DNA of 64,000 bases from Desmodesmus armatus. Taxonomy: Eukaryota > Chlorophyta > Chlorophyceae > Sphaeropleales > Scenedesmaceae. Position 1 is the first letter of the stretch. Each line of letters starts with the position of its first letter. A model generated the notes under the pieces. It did no database searches, was not told where the DNA came from, and worked only from the letters and a program-made list of their open reading frames with translations. Below, piece after piece: positions 21,932 to 34,800 of the stretch. Both the position numbers and the translations under genes were made by a program. Where the stretch lies: NCBI GenBank assembly GCA_007449985.2, contig VIIQ02000132.1:124001-188000 (forward strand). The letters run 5' to 3'.

Positions 21932-24900
21932 ATGCGGCAGTCCAAGAGCCTCGGGCAGCTTGTCGGGCCTCCTTCCAGTGGTGCACTCAAGCGCAAGAGT
22001 GCAACCAAGGAGGCCCAGGAGCTTGTGTTCCCAGCAGCAGCTGATGCATACGAGCTTCTGGAGGACTGCGGGAGGGGCTGCAGGTGAGGCAGTGCTGTCA
22101 GGTCCTCCTGTCGAAGGTGGTGGTTCGCAGATGTTGATCAGATACTTCCATCGCACTTGGTGTGTGCAATTTTCATTGCTGGTGTCCTTAGGATGATGGT
22201 CATGCGCCTTGCCTTAGGGGCAGCAGCAGCAGTGCTATGCGCCCCTGCTGTCGAGGCATTGGTTTGACGTTCATGTCCGGCCCCAAGGCAGCAGGTGCAT
22301 GCAGAACACTGTGCATGCAGAAGCAGTTTGGGGGCGGAGGTAGGGGTCGGCCTCAACTGCCTGTGTGTTGTGCTGTGCTTTGCTGTGCTTTGCTGTGCTT
22401 TGCTGTGCTTTGCTGTGCTATGCTATGCTATGCCTACGCAGTGCTGTGGTGTGGCGCGCCCGCTGCCTGACCAATGATCGGATCGTTGCTGTGAAGATCT
22501 TGAATCTGGAGTGTCAGATGGCTTCTCTGGAAGACATAGTGCATGAAGCTCAAACAATGAAGGTGCGGGCAACCTCAAGCATCAACGTCAGGGTGCTGGC
22601 ATGAACCACAGACACATAGTACTGCGCAATCGCCAGCACTTTTGTGCTGGGTGTGCTGATGTGGGGCTGTGTGCTGTAATAGTGGTCACATTCAAGGCTC
22701 TGTGCTGCAATAGTGGTCACATGCGAGGCTGTGTGCTGCAGTACTGGTCACATGTGAGGCATGTCTGCTGCATGGTTTTCTGTGCAGGCGTACAAGCACG
22801 AAGCCATCTTGGGGCTGTATGTGTGCTTCGTGCACGAGATCCATCTGTGGATGGTCATGCCCTACATGGAGGTGCGTGACAGGATCTGACAGCAGGTGCA
22901 CTCCGTCACTAGCACAGCCAAATGCTCAGCGCACTATGTCGTCAGACCACACCGCCCATACAAGCCAGTTGCAGAGCAGTGTTCAGGTCTCAGGGTGGTC
23001 TGCATGGCGGTTGCATGTTGCGCTGTGTGGTCTGTGGAGTCATTGCTGGGTTGCTGCTGCATGATGTGTTGCAGGGTGGCAGTGTGGCGCACATCTTGCG
23101 CTACAGGTACCCCGACGGCCTGCAGGAAGTGGTCATTGCCACAATCATGAAAGAGGTGGGTCGGCTGATGGTGCTGGCAGCAGGTTATAGAGGTTTAGCA
23201 TGCATGTGCACTGCCTTGATTCAAGTACACGTTAGAAAACTTGAAGCCTTCACCCAGGCAGTACTGAGGAGGTAACTGAGGAAGCCTGCACTCAACCAGT
23301 GGGACTGCAGGCGCAGCAGGGATTGAATACCAAGGAGTGGAACAGGGAGCTAGGGGCGCGTGCACAAGAGGAGTAGCAGCGTTGTGGCAGCAACTGCACA
23401 TACTTGGTGGCAGTGGTGCGCCCCCTCAGTGGTTGCTGCGGCTGAGGGGTTTGTGCTGACGCCTTTCATGCTCTTGCATGTCACAGTCTGTGGTGCTTCT
23501 GCCCGTGCCTGTATGCCACACCAGGTGCTGAGTGCCCTCGCCTACATCCACAGCCATGGAGATATCCACCGTGACGTCAAGGCTGGCAACGTACTGGTGG
23601 ATGGGGATGGTCAGGTCAAGCTGGGTGACTTTGGTGTGGCAGGTGAGAGTTCTCAGCTACAGCTGCACAGGCCCTGCAGGGGCCCTGACAGTTAGGTACA
23701 CTGATTTAGCTGATGATAGCGGCAGCAGAGGCTGTTCAGGGAGCCGTGTCTGGTCCCAGCTGGCAGTGAATGCAGCAAAGGTGCGCAGGCGGGTTGAGAC
23801 CATGCTGGCAGAAGGTTTGCTGTTGGGTTGTGGCCAATTATCATCGCAAGCGCTGCAAGCCTACTGTCTGCTGTGATGTGATCTGCCCTCTGTCCTGCAG
23901 CCAGCATGGAGCGCCAGGACTGGGGCGCTCCGCAGGGGCGCAACACCTTTGCAGGCACTGTGTGCTGGATGGCGCCAGAAGTGCTGGAGCAGGACACCTA
24001 CGGGCCCAAGGCTGACATCTGGTCGGCAGGGATCACCATGCTGGAGCTGGCTCACGGGCATGCTCCCTTCAGCAAGCTGTCACCCATCAAGGTCCTGCTG
24101 CTCACACTGCAGGTAGGTGTGAAGGAACGGCCTTACAGGCAGCATGCGTATGTGTCATGTGCCCCTGCTGGCAGCTTTTGGCGCAGCGGGCAGAGAGGGA
24201 GGATTGTGTGCCGGCAGTTTTGCTTTCATGTCGCATCAATGGGGTAGTGCATGGACATTTATATGTTCTCGCTCACGGCTGCTCTTGATGCACAACCCAA
24301 ACAACGTTGCTGGCTGTGTGTGTTGACACTGGCAGGGCAGCAGGCGTCTGCACTCTTGTCATCATCCGTAGGACATGTGTTGTCAGTGGCCCACTGTGCA
24401 GCACCCAAGTGGGCAGAACCTCACAGTTAGTGTGTGTTGGCGTGTGTGCTGTGAATGACCGCAGGGCCCGCCGCCAACGCTGGAGGCTGAGTCAGGGGGG
24501 CGGCACTTCAGCCGCAGCATGCGGGAGGTGGTGGCCAGCTGCCTCAACAAGGACCCGGCAAAGCGGCCAACAGCCAAGCAGCTGCTGAGCAAGGGGTGAG
24601 TTCCAGGCAACAATTGGGCAGGTGCCATGCGTACTGCGCTCTGCCCGCTTGCTGATGGTTGCTCTATGTGATAAGGGCGGCAGCTGTTGCGTGATGGCGG
24701 GGTTGGCTGACATGCATCACTGCTGAACCCTTTGGTGCTCCTGTCCCCTGGACTGGCCTCTGTGCAGTAACCTCAGCACAGGCAATGACTTAGCAGTACG
24801 GCCGCAACAGCAGAGCCAGTGCTTACCTGTCTGTGGCTGCGTTGCATTTTCCCTTGTGTCAGGTTTTTCAGGCAGGCCAAAGACGCTGACTACCTGAGGC

Positions 24901-27900
24901 GCACGATCCTGGCTGGCCTGCCACCCCTGCCGCAGCGCTGCATGGAGATACGCATGGTAAGACCAACACAAGCGCCTGTCCGTTGTACACAACAGCGCGC
25001 GCACCTAATTGACACATCTGTAGCTTTAGCTGTGGTTGTGCTGATTATGCAGCTGGGGTGCTTGGTCTGTGCGTACAGTCGTCAGGGCTTGTAGAAGGGT
25101 TGTGCTCACAGAGGCAGTTGTGCTGTGAGGCACGCAAACGAATATTGCGATCTGGCTTGAGCTGCGCAGTCTGCCGGTCACTCTGTGTTGCAGTTGCACA
25201 GTTTGACATGCTGCACACAAAACTCATACCGCAATGCTGGTACTGATCATCTGCAGTCCATACTCTGTTCTGTCGCAGGGCAAGGGCCGTGCCGCTACAC
25301 TGGCTCTGGAGAACGACCGAGCCGCCATGGCCAGCCACATCTCCTACATCACAGACGTTGCTCAGTGGGACTTCAAGTGCACCAAATCCACAGATGACCC
25401 GGAGCCTGGGCAGTCAGGCTGGGGCGGCACCTCCGGGGACACTTCACCACCTTCTGGCAGCGCAGCAGAAGCTGCCGGCTCCGGCAGCAGGCCACTCAGC
25501 AGCCGCGGGGACCAGCACGAGCAGCAGCAGCAGCAGCAGCCGCAGGCAACGCAGCAGCAGCTAAGTGCACGCGGAGCAGGGCAAGGTGCAGCAGCGAACG
25601 GTGTGGCAGCAGGCCTTGGCAGCAGCGCTAGCCTGGACGTGCCTGGCCAGCAGCAGCAGCAGGGGGTGGTGGGGCTGCAGGGGTTCTTATCGCAGCAGCA
25701 GCAGCAGCAAGGGGGGGTGGTGGGCGATGCAGGCCCCGGTGCCAGGGATGTGGATGCCGGTGCCAGCAGCGCGGACGGACGCAGGACAGCAGCTGATGCA
25801 GCCAGCAGCGCAGAGAAAGTCCCCTCACCCGTAAGGCAGTCAGCAGCAGGGCGGCCAGGGCAGCCTGCTTCCCCACGGTCGCCGCGCCCAGCAGCAGGGA
25901 CAGAGGTGCACGCAGCAGGAACGCCCAAGGTGCTGACCTGCTACGCTGGCGGGAAGACCGTCACCGCTTTCCCTGTGAGCGTGCCGGACACGCCAGAGCA
26001 CTCGCCCATCGCCAGTAGGTGAGCAGTCCATGATGAGAGTGTCAAAATGTGTTGGCACTCTGACGGCGGATGTTTTGGTGCCCTTTACTTGTATTGTCCG
26101 GTCAACAATGCCGCACTGTGGAAAAAGAGGGGTTCAGCAGTTACGTAAGTTCACACTTTCTACAGGGCGCCGTTGTTGGAAGGACAATGCAAACAGTAGT
26201 GAAGGTGGCCAGTCAAATTCATTTCACAAAGGAAGCCATCATTGCATGGGTTGCAACATGTGCTCATCATTAGGCATACTCATGTGTGTGAAATGCAGGC
26301 CCAGCACTCCAGAGGTGCAGCTGAAGCTCGCTCGTGGCACCACTGTGTCTGACCCTGGCTCAGCAGCAGCAGCGGCAGCAGCCGCAGGGGCGAAGAAGCA
26401 TGGGAGGTTTACTTATGTGGAGGGTTCTGCTCGGTATGTCGGCCCAGAGCTGGTCTCTGATGACCCTGCGGCAGCACCTGCAGCAGCAGGAGGGAGTGTG
26501 TCAGCAGCAGCAGCGTCAGCATCAGCAGCAGCAGGGGCTTCAGGAGGCATGGTGCCAGGCAGGGGGTACGAGCTGCTCAAGCAGCGCAGCGTCAGCAGCC
26601 CGGACATGGCGCTGCTGATCAGCATGCAATCCATGCACGCAGGCAACAGCAGCAGCAGCGTGAACGTCGCCCAGGGTGCTGATACTAACAGCGCGCTGAG
26701 TGAGGCACCGCTGTCTCCGATGTCACCAGCATCTGACAAGTCGGCAGGGTCCTCATCTGCGGGTCTGTCAGGCAGCAGTGCTGCTGCTGCTGCACACCAT
26801 GCAGCTACCCCGGGCCCAGGGGCCACAGCTGCTGGGAGCATCGGCTCACCCAGGGAGCGGCAGCAGCAGCAGGTTTCTCAGCAGGCCGTCAGCACCAGCG
26901 GCACTGGCGCATCAAGCCCGCGGCAGCAGCAGCACGTGCCAGTAGAAGCTGCGCCCGGCAGCCCCAGGCGGCCATCCAGCCCAGGTGCTGGCAGCAGCAG
27001 TGGGCTCTTCTCCAAGCTGCTGCCACACAAAGGCGCAGAGGCACACTCCCCGCGGCGCTCGCAGTCGCCGCTGCCGCAGCACGCCGATGGGTCCCACCAT
27101 CCGCACGAGCCCCACCACCTGCAGCACAAAATTGCCGACTTCTTCAGCCACCATGGGTTGGGCAAGGGATCCAAGGGAGCATCGCCCTTCAGCAGTAGGG
27201 ACGCCTCTCCCAGGTCAGCAGGCACCATCAGCATGGGGTGCAGGACGCTGGTGGGTCTGGGCATGGCACCAGCAGGGCGGGCGTGGCCGCTGCCTCGGCT
27301 GCTGGGAGTGGCTATGGCGGCAGCAGCAGCAGCAGTGCTGCATCAGCAGGGCCGTCGCTGTCACGGTCGGGGAATGCCTTGCAGGACATCTATCCCGAAA
27401 ACTATGGGCTCAAGGATTCTGGGAAGTCTGCTGCTGATCTTGCCGGTAGGAGCCACAGCCCCAGAGCAGTGGCTGGCAGGGCAGCAGCAGCAGGGGCAAG
27501 GAGCATGCAGGAGCTGGGCACTTCTGGCAGCATGTGAAGGAGGCGTGTGCTGAGACTGCCTCTGACGTTGCCCACATCTTCAAAAGCAGGTCAGGAGGCT
27601 CCTTGCATTCAGTTCATCAGCAGGGGGACAGGAGCAGCTCCCGTAGCCCGGAGCGCCCACCGCACCAGCAGCAGCAGCAGCCGACGTCTCCGCCGTCACC
27701 CAAGCCACCTGCGTCACCTGGGCAGCAGCAGCTGCAGCCTGCAGCTGCTGCTGCCGACAGCAGGCAGCAGCAGAGTGACCAGGCTGGTGCAGCGCCAAGC
27801 AGTAGCCGCCCCAGCAGTAGTTCAGGCACTGCCGATGGCAGCAGTGCTGCTGTGGTGGCGGCTGCGGCAGCTGCTGCACCACCTGCGGGCCGGGTGGGCA

Positions 27901-28973
27901 GCAGCAGCAACCTTGTCCGGTTGGGGTCCAGGGGCTCTATCCCTGCAGTCAGCCTGAGTGATCTGCCGGCTGCTGGCAGCACTAGCAGCAGCAAGCCTCC
28001 AAGGTATCAGCAGGGTCCTGGTAGGGTGGCTTCCAGAGAGCAGCTGGTGAAGCATCCTTCCCAAGAACACCAGCAGCAGCAAGTGATGAGGCAGCCGTTT
28101 GCGGAACAGAAGCAGCAGCAGGTGTCAGAGCCCCAAGTGAACCTGAAGCAGCAGCTTCTGGAGCAGCAGCAGCATGAGGTCCAAAACGAGCTGGCAGCCA
28201 TGCAGCAGCAGGGCATGCCACAGGATGAATCGGTCCGAGCAGCAGAAGCCTCGGTCAACTCGCTTGCCGCTGCTGCTGAGGCTGTAGAGCAAGCTACTGC
28301 TGCTGCTGGCGTGCTGTCCGGCCCTGACCCAACTTCCCCCACGCATGTAGGCAGCAGGGCGGCTGTCACCGCCACAGGGGATCAGGCCGTGCATAGCAGC
28401 CGCAGTACTGCCATCGCGATGCCGTACCCCACACTTGCTGAGCTGTGGTCTCTAGTCCCAGAGGAGGAAGAAGCAGCTCCGGACGCGGCGGCAGTAGGGC
28501 TAAGTGAGCTCGGGAGCAGGGAGCTGTCGTTTGCCGCGGAGTCGGGTGATATCAAGCGCAGCAGCGCGGGTGACAGAGTGAGCAGCGCGGGTGACAGCAG
28601 CTCTGCTGCGCATAGTGCTGCTGATGGGGTGTTATCGTTCCCGCTGGGCAGTCCGGATAAGCCACAGCAGCAGGAGCTGGCACAGGAGTCGTCTGTGACT
28701 TTCCTTGTGGCTGCGCAACGCACCAGCAGCAGCAGCGGCAGCGGCAAACCAGCGCCAATGCAGCAGCAGCAGCAGCAGCAGCAGCCTGTTGGGTCCAGTG
28801 AGGAGCAGCAGCAGCAGCGGGGGAGGACAGGCAGTCCGGCAGCAGCAACTGCAGCAGTGGGCCCGCAGAAGCAGCAGCAGCAGCAGCGGTCTGTGTCAGA
28901 GCCGAGATCTGCTCACCCCTCTGCCAGCCCTTCCCGGCGGCATAAGGGTCGCTTCACAATCACTGAGACCTAG
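21932..28973 (+). CDS. STE20-family (FRAY/OSR1/SPAK-like, GCK-VI) protein kinase, 12 exons
   Basis: Exons: 21932-22083, 22442-22562, 22788-22871, 23075-23155, 23525-23642, 23901-24112, 24465-24595, 24863-24956, 25279-26018, 26299-27213, 27273-27445, 27511-28973. All phases close, giving 1427 aa. Kinase domain about 40-305: glycine loop GRGCSAVVW (47-55), Lys69 in VAVKIL, hinge MPYMEGGS, catalytic HRDVKAGN (161-168), DFG 181-183, activation loop [14 protein letters not shown] (199-212; Thr201 matches the WNK-phosphorylated Thr of OSR1), final lobe [14 protein letters not shown]. After [11 protein letters not shown] comes a ~1,050-residue tail rich in Gln, Ser, Ala and Pro. It holds two RFT motifs, [11 protein letters not shown] near the start of exon 10 and [10 protein letters not shown] at the very end, similar to the tails of plant FRAY-type kinases. 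No OSR1-type CCT domain seen. Introns 10 and 11 (59 and 65 nt) were inferred from frame changes. Confidence 0.9.
22371..22432 (+). repeat. 10 bp tandem repeat (TTTGCTGTGC) in kinase intron 1
   Basis: About five units of tttgctgtgc drift into tgcta units, ending eight bases before the exon 2 acceptor (22442). T/G-rich on the coding strand, so it forms much of that exon's polypyrimidine/upstream context. Confidence 0.9.
22665..22757 (+). repeat. 31 bp tandem repeat, three units, in kinase intron 2
   Basis: Three units of ggctgtgtgctgcaatagtg followed by gtcacatgcga, with a few changes each. Inside the intron between exons 2 and 3. Confidence 0.85.
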
Positions 28974-30707
28974 TTGGTGGGCATGAGGCAGTCTCTTTGA
29001 CCTGATTTGTGTAGGGGCTTGCTGAATCAGGGGCAACTTTTGACCTGACTTGTACAAAACAACTTGGGAGGGTCGCATGCATACCTGGGGCTGTTGGGCT
29101 TTTTCTAAGGCGGGGTGGGGGTGTAGTGTGTGCCGCGGTCTGTGGCCGCAGCAGACAAACATATGCTGTCTGTGGTGTTGTTTGAACATGTGTTGTCAGC
29201 AGTCAGTGTCAAACAATCGTGCTTTGAAGGGCGCTCTCTCTTTGGCAGCCGCATCGCGTGCCCCTTCAACATGCCCGCCAAGGCTGCTGTTGCTGCCGCC
29301 CTTCCATACCTGCATCGCGCATGTTTTGCTGTGCCTGTTGCCAGGCCATTGATTGGTGTTTTGCACGTTTGGCAGCCTTCTGCACGTGTGTTTTGGCTAG
29401 TTTGCACACTTTGATCCCAGTACGCAGTGATCCAGATAGTGTCTCAATAGTGTGTATATATTGTTAGTGCCATCCCTCTCTCATCAGCATGCCATCCCTC
29501 TCCTATCAGCGTCCGGCGCCTATCAGCGTCCGTCGACTTGGACGACTTTTTGTACCGCGAAGCAGGCACCCCTTGCATGGCGGACGGCTGGGTATCTGTC
29601 AACGTGCAGCCTCTTCAACTGGCAGGGCGCTCCTGCACTTCATCCTTTTGGCAGGGTGTCTTTGGTTCTCAAACGACCAAGACGTGTGTGAGGTCGAGGC
29701 CATGCCTTGGTGTGGCGTGTGGCCATGGCTCGGTTGCTGCCGTGTGGCCAGCCGCTCCACAACAATGACTGATATTGGAAGGGATTGGTGGTGGTAGGGC
29801 GGGTGGGAGCGGTGTGTTGATGAGGTGTATCATAGTCCTGATTGGTTTTGTGCACATTCCCTTTTGCAATGAATGGCTGCACACCAGCAGCTCATTGCTG
29901 CACTGTGTGCCTGATGTATGTGCCATGTGCGTGCAGTCTTGCATGTTGATTTGCTTTGAGTTTCAGGCTACTTTTTTGGGTGCTGCCAGGCGATCTTGGT
30001 TGATGTCAAGGTGCTGCGCAGCAGCCGGTGACCAGCTGCTGCTGCCGCCGCCACGCCGGATGTCTGACCTCACGTCTGGACAATCTGCATATGCAGATGC
30101 ATGCATGTGACTGCTGTGGCATTCACCTTTAATCGGGGTTGTATGAAAGGTGCCAGGCTGGTCACATGATGTGCAGAGTGGCAGTGTCATCAGCCGTGCA
30201 GCACGTGCATGCTCGTAACGAGCCAAAGGGAACAAGCATGCAGGAATGGGAGGCGGTTTGTCTGCAGGCGTTGGCGCTCTGCTGGATGCGGGAGCAGTGG
30301 TTTGTTGGACACCATTGCTGTTTAGTGCTGGCAGTGCATTGCGCCGTATGCTGGTGTGGCCCCTTGTTCAGTGTCCTTGGCAGGGATAATTCTCGCGGTG
30401 CCAGTGCCTTCGTGTGATGGTTTTGGGTCAAGCTTGTGGTGCAGACTCGGTTGCAGGTGGTACCTTTTTTCCGCACCACCAGCAAGCAAGCTGCTGCATC
30501 TACATTGCAAATCATGCTGCTGGAGCTGACAGTGGTACTGCTGGTTATAACATCATGCCCATCATGTGTGGCGACAGAAGGATACAGGTTCTTAGTTTGG
30601 CTGCACCTCGACACAGCAAAAACATTTCATAAGCAAATGAACACACACAGCAATCCTGCCGATCCACACAGGTCGGTCACCACTCTCCACTGCACCAGGG
30701 ATACAGC
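28974..30707. other. intergenic, kinase 3' flank to KEOPS-like gene
   Basis: G/T-rich on the + strand. A small repeat (ccatccctctc and tatcagcgtcc, each twice) lies at 29470-29535. No exon with support found on either strand. Confidence 0.45.
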
Positions 30708-31838
30708 ATGGCAGTAGTAGCAGATGTGTTGCAGATCAGGGGCAGAGACCTTTCACTGGTATTCTACAAAGATGTTGCAAATGCTGCGTGAGTGGTAGTG
30801 TGATAGCCAGAAGGAGATATATCCTTCTGAAGGAGATATGGTGATCGATCTGAATTGTACTCCAAGTCTGTTGGCGTTGCTGCAGAGACCTCCGGGCAGC
30901 ATTAGCATGGACTTAAGGATAGGCGATATGGCGCCGATAAACGCTGCCATGGTGGGTGATGCCTCCCGGCAGTACTATAGTAGCTACTGCTAAGCAGCGG
31001 CAGTAGCAGTGACAGCAGTTGCAGCAGCAATGCTGTCAAATGCTCATGGTATACTTTTGCAGCGCTGTTGTACCTTGTGTCGGTTGATACATGTGACAGT
31101 CCCGGTGATGCACACACATGTGCAGGTGGCGGGCACATTCCACCTGCAACTTGCTGCCTCCAAAGCTGTTGAAGCACAAGCGCAAGGACAACTGTCAACC
31201 AAGTCCCTGCACACTGAGCTTGTTCATAGTTTGGCTGGTCACAAATATGTAAGTCCACCACTGGGGGAGTGCAGTGGGTTTGGCTTCAAAGAGAGACGCC
31301 TCATGCCAGGATTGGGACCAGGGTCACCACAGGAGAGGGTTGGCACGCATTGACCCATCAGCAACTGAGAGCAGCCTGTCCTTGCAGCGGCACCAGTTCT
31401 GTGTTACACAGCAGCAGCTTCATGTCAGGCATAATCACGTACCCCATTGTTTTGAACGTATCTGATCAGATATGTCATGACTTGCAGGCGCTCAAGGTGA
31501 CACAGGAAGAGATGGGCATTGGCAGCCTGGAAGACGGCTTCAAGGCTGGCAGTCAAGCACTGCTGAGCGTTAATTGTGCACTGAACCAGCGCCAGTTTCA
31601 TTTATCTTTGTTGCATTCAACGGTTCGCTCAAGTAAGCTTAGTTCGGATGTGTCGAGATACGTGATGCGATCCGTGACGTGGCGGTTATGTCATCGGGAC
31701 ATCGGGACGTTTTCTGGTCCACAATCAACGCAGTTGGATGCATGTCATTGTGAAAGAGTGCATTGTGATATCACTCGCCTTGTGTACCAACGGTCGCCCT
31801 ACATTTACGTTGCCAACCTCCTGCAACCCTCACTATAA
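30708..31838 (+). CDS. CGI121: Cgi121/TPRKB-like KEOPS complex subunit, with apparent frameshift
   Basis: Exon 1 30708-30787 begins MAVVADVLQIRGRDLSLVFY and ends KDVANA. Exon 2 30886-30951 reads ADLRAALAWT, then, one frame over, GDMAPINAAM. Exon 3 31126-31248 has VAGTFHLQLAASKAV, then STKSLHTELVHSLAGHK. A tentative exon 4 from 31488 reads ALKVTQEEMGIGSLEDG. The order KDV-NA-DLR / INAxxV-FHLQxAASKA / TKSLHTELVxxLxxxK is the Cgi121 pattern. Cgi121 is the KEOPS subunit that binds tRNA and Bud32 during N6-threonylcarbamoyl-adenosine synthesis. Exon 2 cannot be read through: frame 2 meets TAA near 30915 while the conserved second half lies in frame 1, as if one base were lost around 30910-30921. 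The C-terminus past EEMGI is not convincing, so the end coordinate is only the stop of the open frame. Confidence 0.68.
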
Positions 31839-31863
31839 CATTTGAGCACCCTGTGTGCCTGTG

Positions 31864-34800
31864 ATGATCAGCAAGTGCCACAGCGTGTTGAAAAGCACCC
31901 CATTGAACCGATCAACGTTCCCACTGCGCAGCATGTCCCTGCTACCCCCAACTGGAGCCCCCAAGCCCTCATCAACAGCAGGCCCCTCTGGTAGCGCTGC
32001 GCCAGTCAAGGCTTTTGGTCCTGATGCTGCCGGCTTCAACCAGCCAGGGGACATGGGTGCACCAGCTTTTGCAGGGGCGCCTGCTGGATCCCCTGCTGGT
32101 GCAGAGTTGTTGGAAGATGAGGCAGCACCCCTGAGGTTCAAGGGCACCACGCCTGTGCGCAGGGGGCGCACAGCAGTCCCAGGTTGGTGTTCACTGCTAG
32201 TGCTGGGTTTGACTGCGTGCATTGTGGGTGCTACTGCTAGCAGCTGCTTCTGACTTCGTGCATTGCGATGCTGCTTGGTTTGTTTGCCGGGTCTGTGCAG
32301 CACATGTGTTTGTTTGGGTTCGCGCCACAGATTCTGTCACTTGGCCACTGCTGGGCGGACACCTACACTGCATGCCAGCTGTTGCGAACGCAGTGCCGCG
32401 GCTGTGGCTGTTGCTGTACAGGTCTGGCCACCACCTGCTGGGGCACAGAGCAGATGAAGCAGCAGTACCCCGCCCTGCGTGAGGACACAGAGGCGGACGT
32501 GGCAATCGTGGGCGGAGGCATCAGTGGCCTCACCACAGCATACCTCCTGGCCAAAGCAGGTGTGACCTGTTGCTGGACGTGCATTTGGTATCTGTCTGAC
32601 TCTCTTCCGTCTGCGCATGGCGCACGGCGAGTGATTACAGGAGAGCGTTGTCAAGTGCAATGCAGCACAGGAGAAACGCCAAGTGTTTAGGTGTTGCTGG
32701 CCAGGTGCACATGCATGCACACACGGTGTTGCTAGCCTCAATCTGCCATATTGCCATGGCATGCAATGCGCAAGAAACTGACCTGCGCACACGGACTCTC
32801 AGCATCTGCCTTGGGAGACTTCAGCCTAGGGGCCTTCTGCACCGAGCTGCACGTGCATTTGTATGTTCAGGCCCCGACTGCAGTAACCCCCCATTGTGTC
32901 GCAACTGCCCCCAACTGCTCCTCTTCAATGGTTGTGCCTTGCCCTTGCGCCACCTGCAGGCAAGCGTGTCGTTGTGCTGGAGTCTCGTCTGTTGGGCTCT
33001 GGCCAGACTGGCCGTGCTGTTGGCGACATGTCCAGCTGGCACACGGGGCTGTTTAGCAGCCTGGAGCGCTGGACCTCTACAGACCAACGCAAGCAGGTAA
33101 GCAGGCATCTAACGACCCAACAGGCTTGCTGGCTTGTCTTCCTGCCACTGCGCAGGTGGTATGCTGCTGAACCTCTCGTGCAACGAGCCGGGCGCATTGT
33201 AGATCATGCACGGCCCTCCATGCTGGGCAACCGCAGTCGCACACATGTGCACACCCCACCCTAAGTACAACCCTAGGGTATCGTAGGCCTACGATAATGA
33301 TCTGCCCACCCATGGTACCTGTGCGCATCATCGAGACTGTGTCCCCATATTTGCACAGCAAAGTCATCCTCACCAGCTGCCCTGTCCTGGCTCCCTTTTT
33401 CCTGCCTCCGCCTTCAACTTTCCCGCACTTTCTGCCTTGCCCTGCAGATTGCTCTGAGCAATGCAGAAGCCATCGACTTTGTCGAGAATGTTGTCAAGAC
33501 AGAAGGCATTCAGTGTGGCTTCACCCGCTGCCCTGCCTTTGTGCTGCCATCGGGTGCTGATGCTGTGCCTGGGGACAGCGACGACCCACGAAGCAGCAGC
33601 AAGTCTGACAATGCCAATAGGCAAGCAGGTAAGACCGCGCGCCTGCTACCCCTGTGGGCAGCGTGAGATCCCACGTCAGTGTGATGCAGCCAGTATTTTA
33701 GCGCTTGCAGAGCTGGCGTAGCCCACTCACAAGCCTGCTTGAACCACCTTGGAACTTCAAATGATTTCAGGCACTGCCAGTCGGGCCTAGTTACTGCAGG
33801 TATTAAGGTTGGTCATCGTGAATTTAGTGTGGATGCCCTGGTTTGATTCTGCAGTACAGTCAGAAGTTTGTTTGTCCACAGTTTGCTGAAAGCAATGTCT
33901 CTGCTGCTGCTTTTGCCGCCTGCAGAGCGTTTGATCATGCAGGAGCTGGAGGCTTGCAAAGCAGCTGGACTGGATGTCAACCTGGTAAGCGGTGAAGCCG
34001 GATGGAGACCAGCAATGGCTGTGTGCTGCTGGCCATGGTGTGTCTGTGCTGAGCTTCGATGCAATGGATGTGGCTGGACAGCCGACTGTTTCTGGTGCAG
34101 GTTGTGAGCTCCTACGACTGCTGCATGGTTACAGAATAAATCCAATGATATATCTTCCTTGTGATGTGAGGTGTATAACCCTTGACGTTTTGCACATGTG
34201 AATGGTACTCCTGTCTGTCCAGCTGCCATGTATGAATGTCCCTGCATGCTTGTCTTCCTGCTGTACAGGCGGATGTTGGCACTGCAGGGGCCGGTGCAGG
34301 CCGTGCCATTGAGCTGCCTCAGGCTGCCTCCCTCAACCCCCTGCAGTATATCCAGGGACTGGCCAAGGCCATAACAGGTGGGTCATAAGGTCACACTATG
34401 ACGTTAGGAAGGAGCTGCAGCTGATCAAGGTTGCTAGGAGCAGTACTTGTGGTGACATAAGCTTCCCTTACCCACGATAGTAACCAATGCTGGTCACTGC
34501 CATTCAGGGCAGCCATCAACTGCAAATGTTGAACAGTCGATATCACTCCAGCTGCGGCTGCCATGAATGGGTAAAGCACTGAATATGGTGAAGCCTGACT
34601 ATTGGCCAGCACGATGCACACATACATTGTCAATCTTGCTGCCTGCACCTGCAGAGAAGTATGGAGGCCGCATCTACGAGACCACCCGCATGCGCAAGGC
34701 TGACAGCAGTAAGAAGCGCTTGACCACCATGGAGGGACACACCGTGAGGGCAAAGCAGGGCTATGTGCTGGCCACTGCCTCTCCTGTGACCAGCAGCATT

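Noticed and set aside
25362..25928. 188-codon open frame antisense to the kinase tail
   Set aside because: Cys/Leu-rich reading of CAG/GCA tracts opposite a well-supported exon; no independent evidence.
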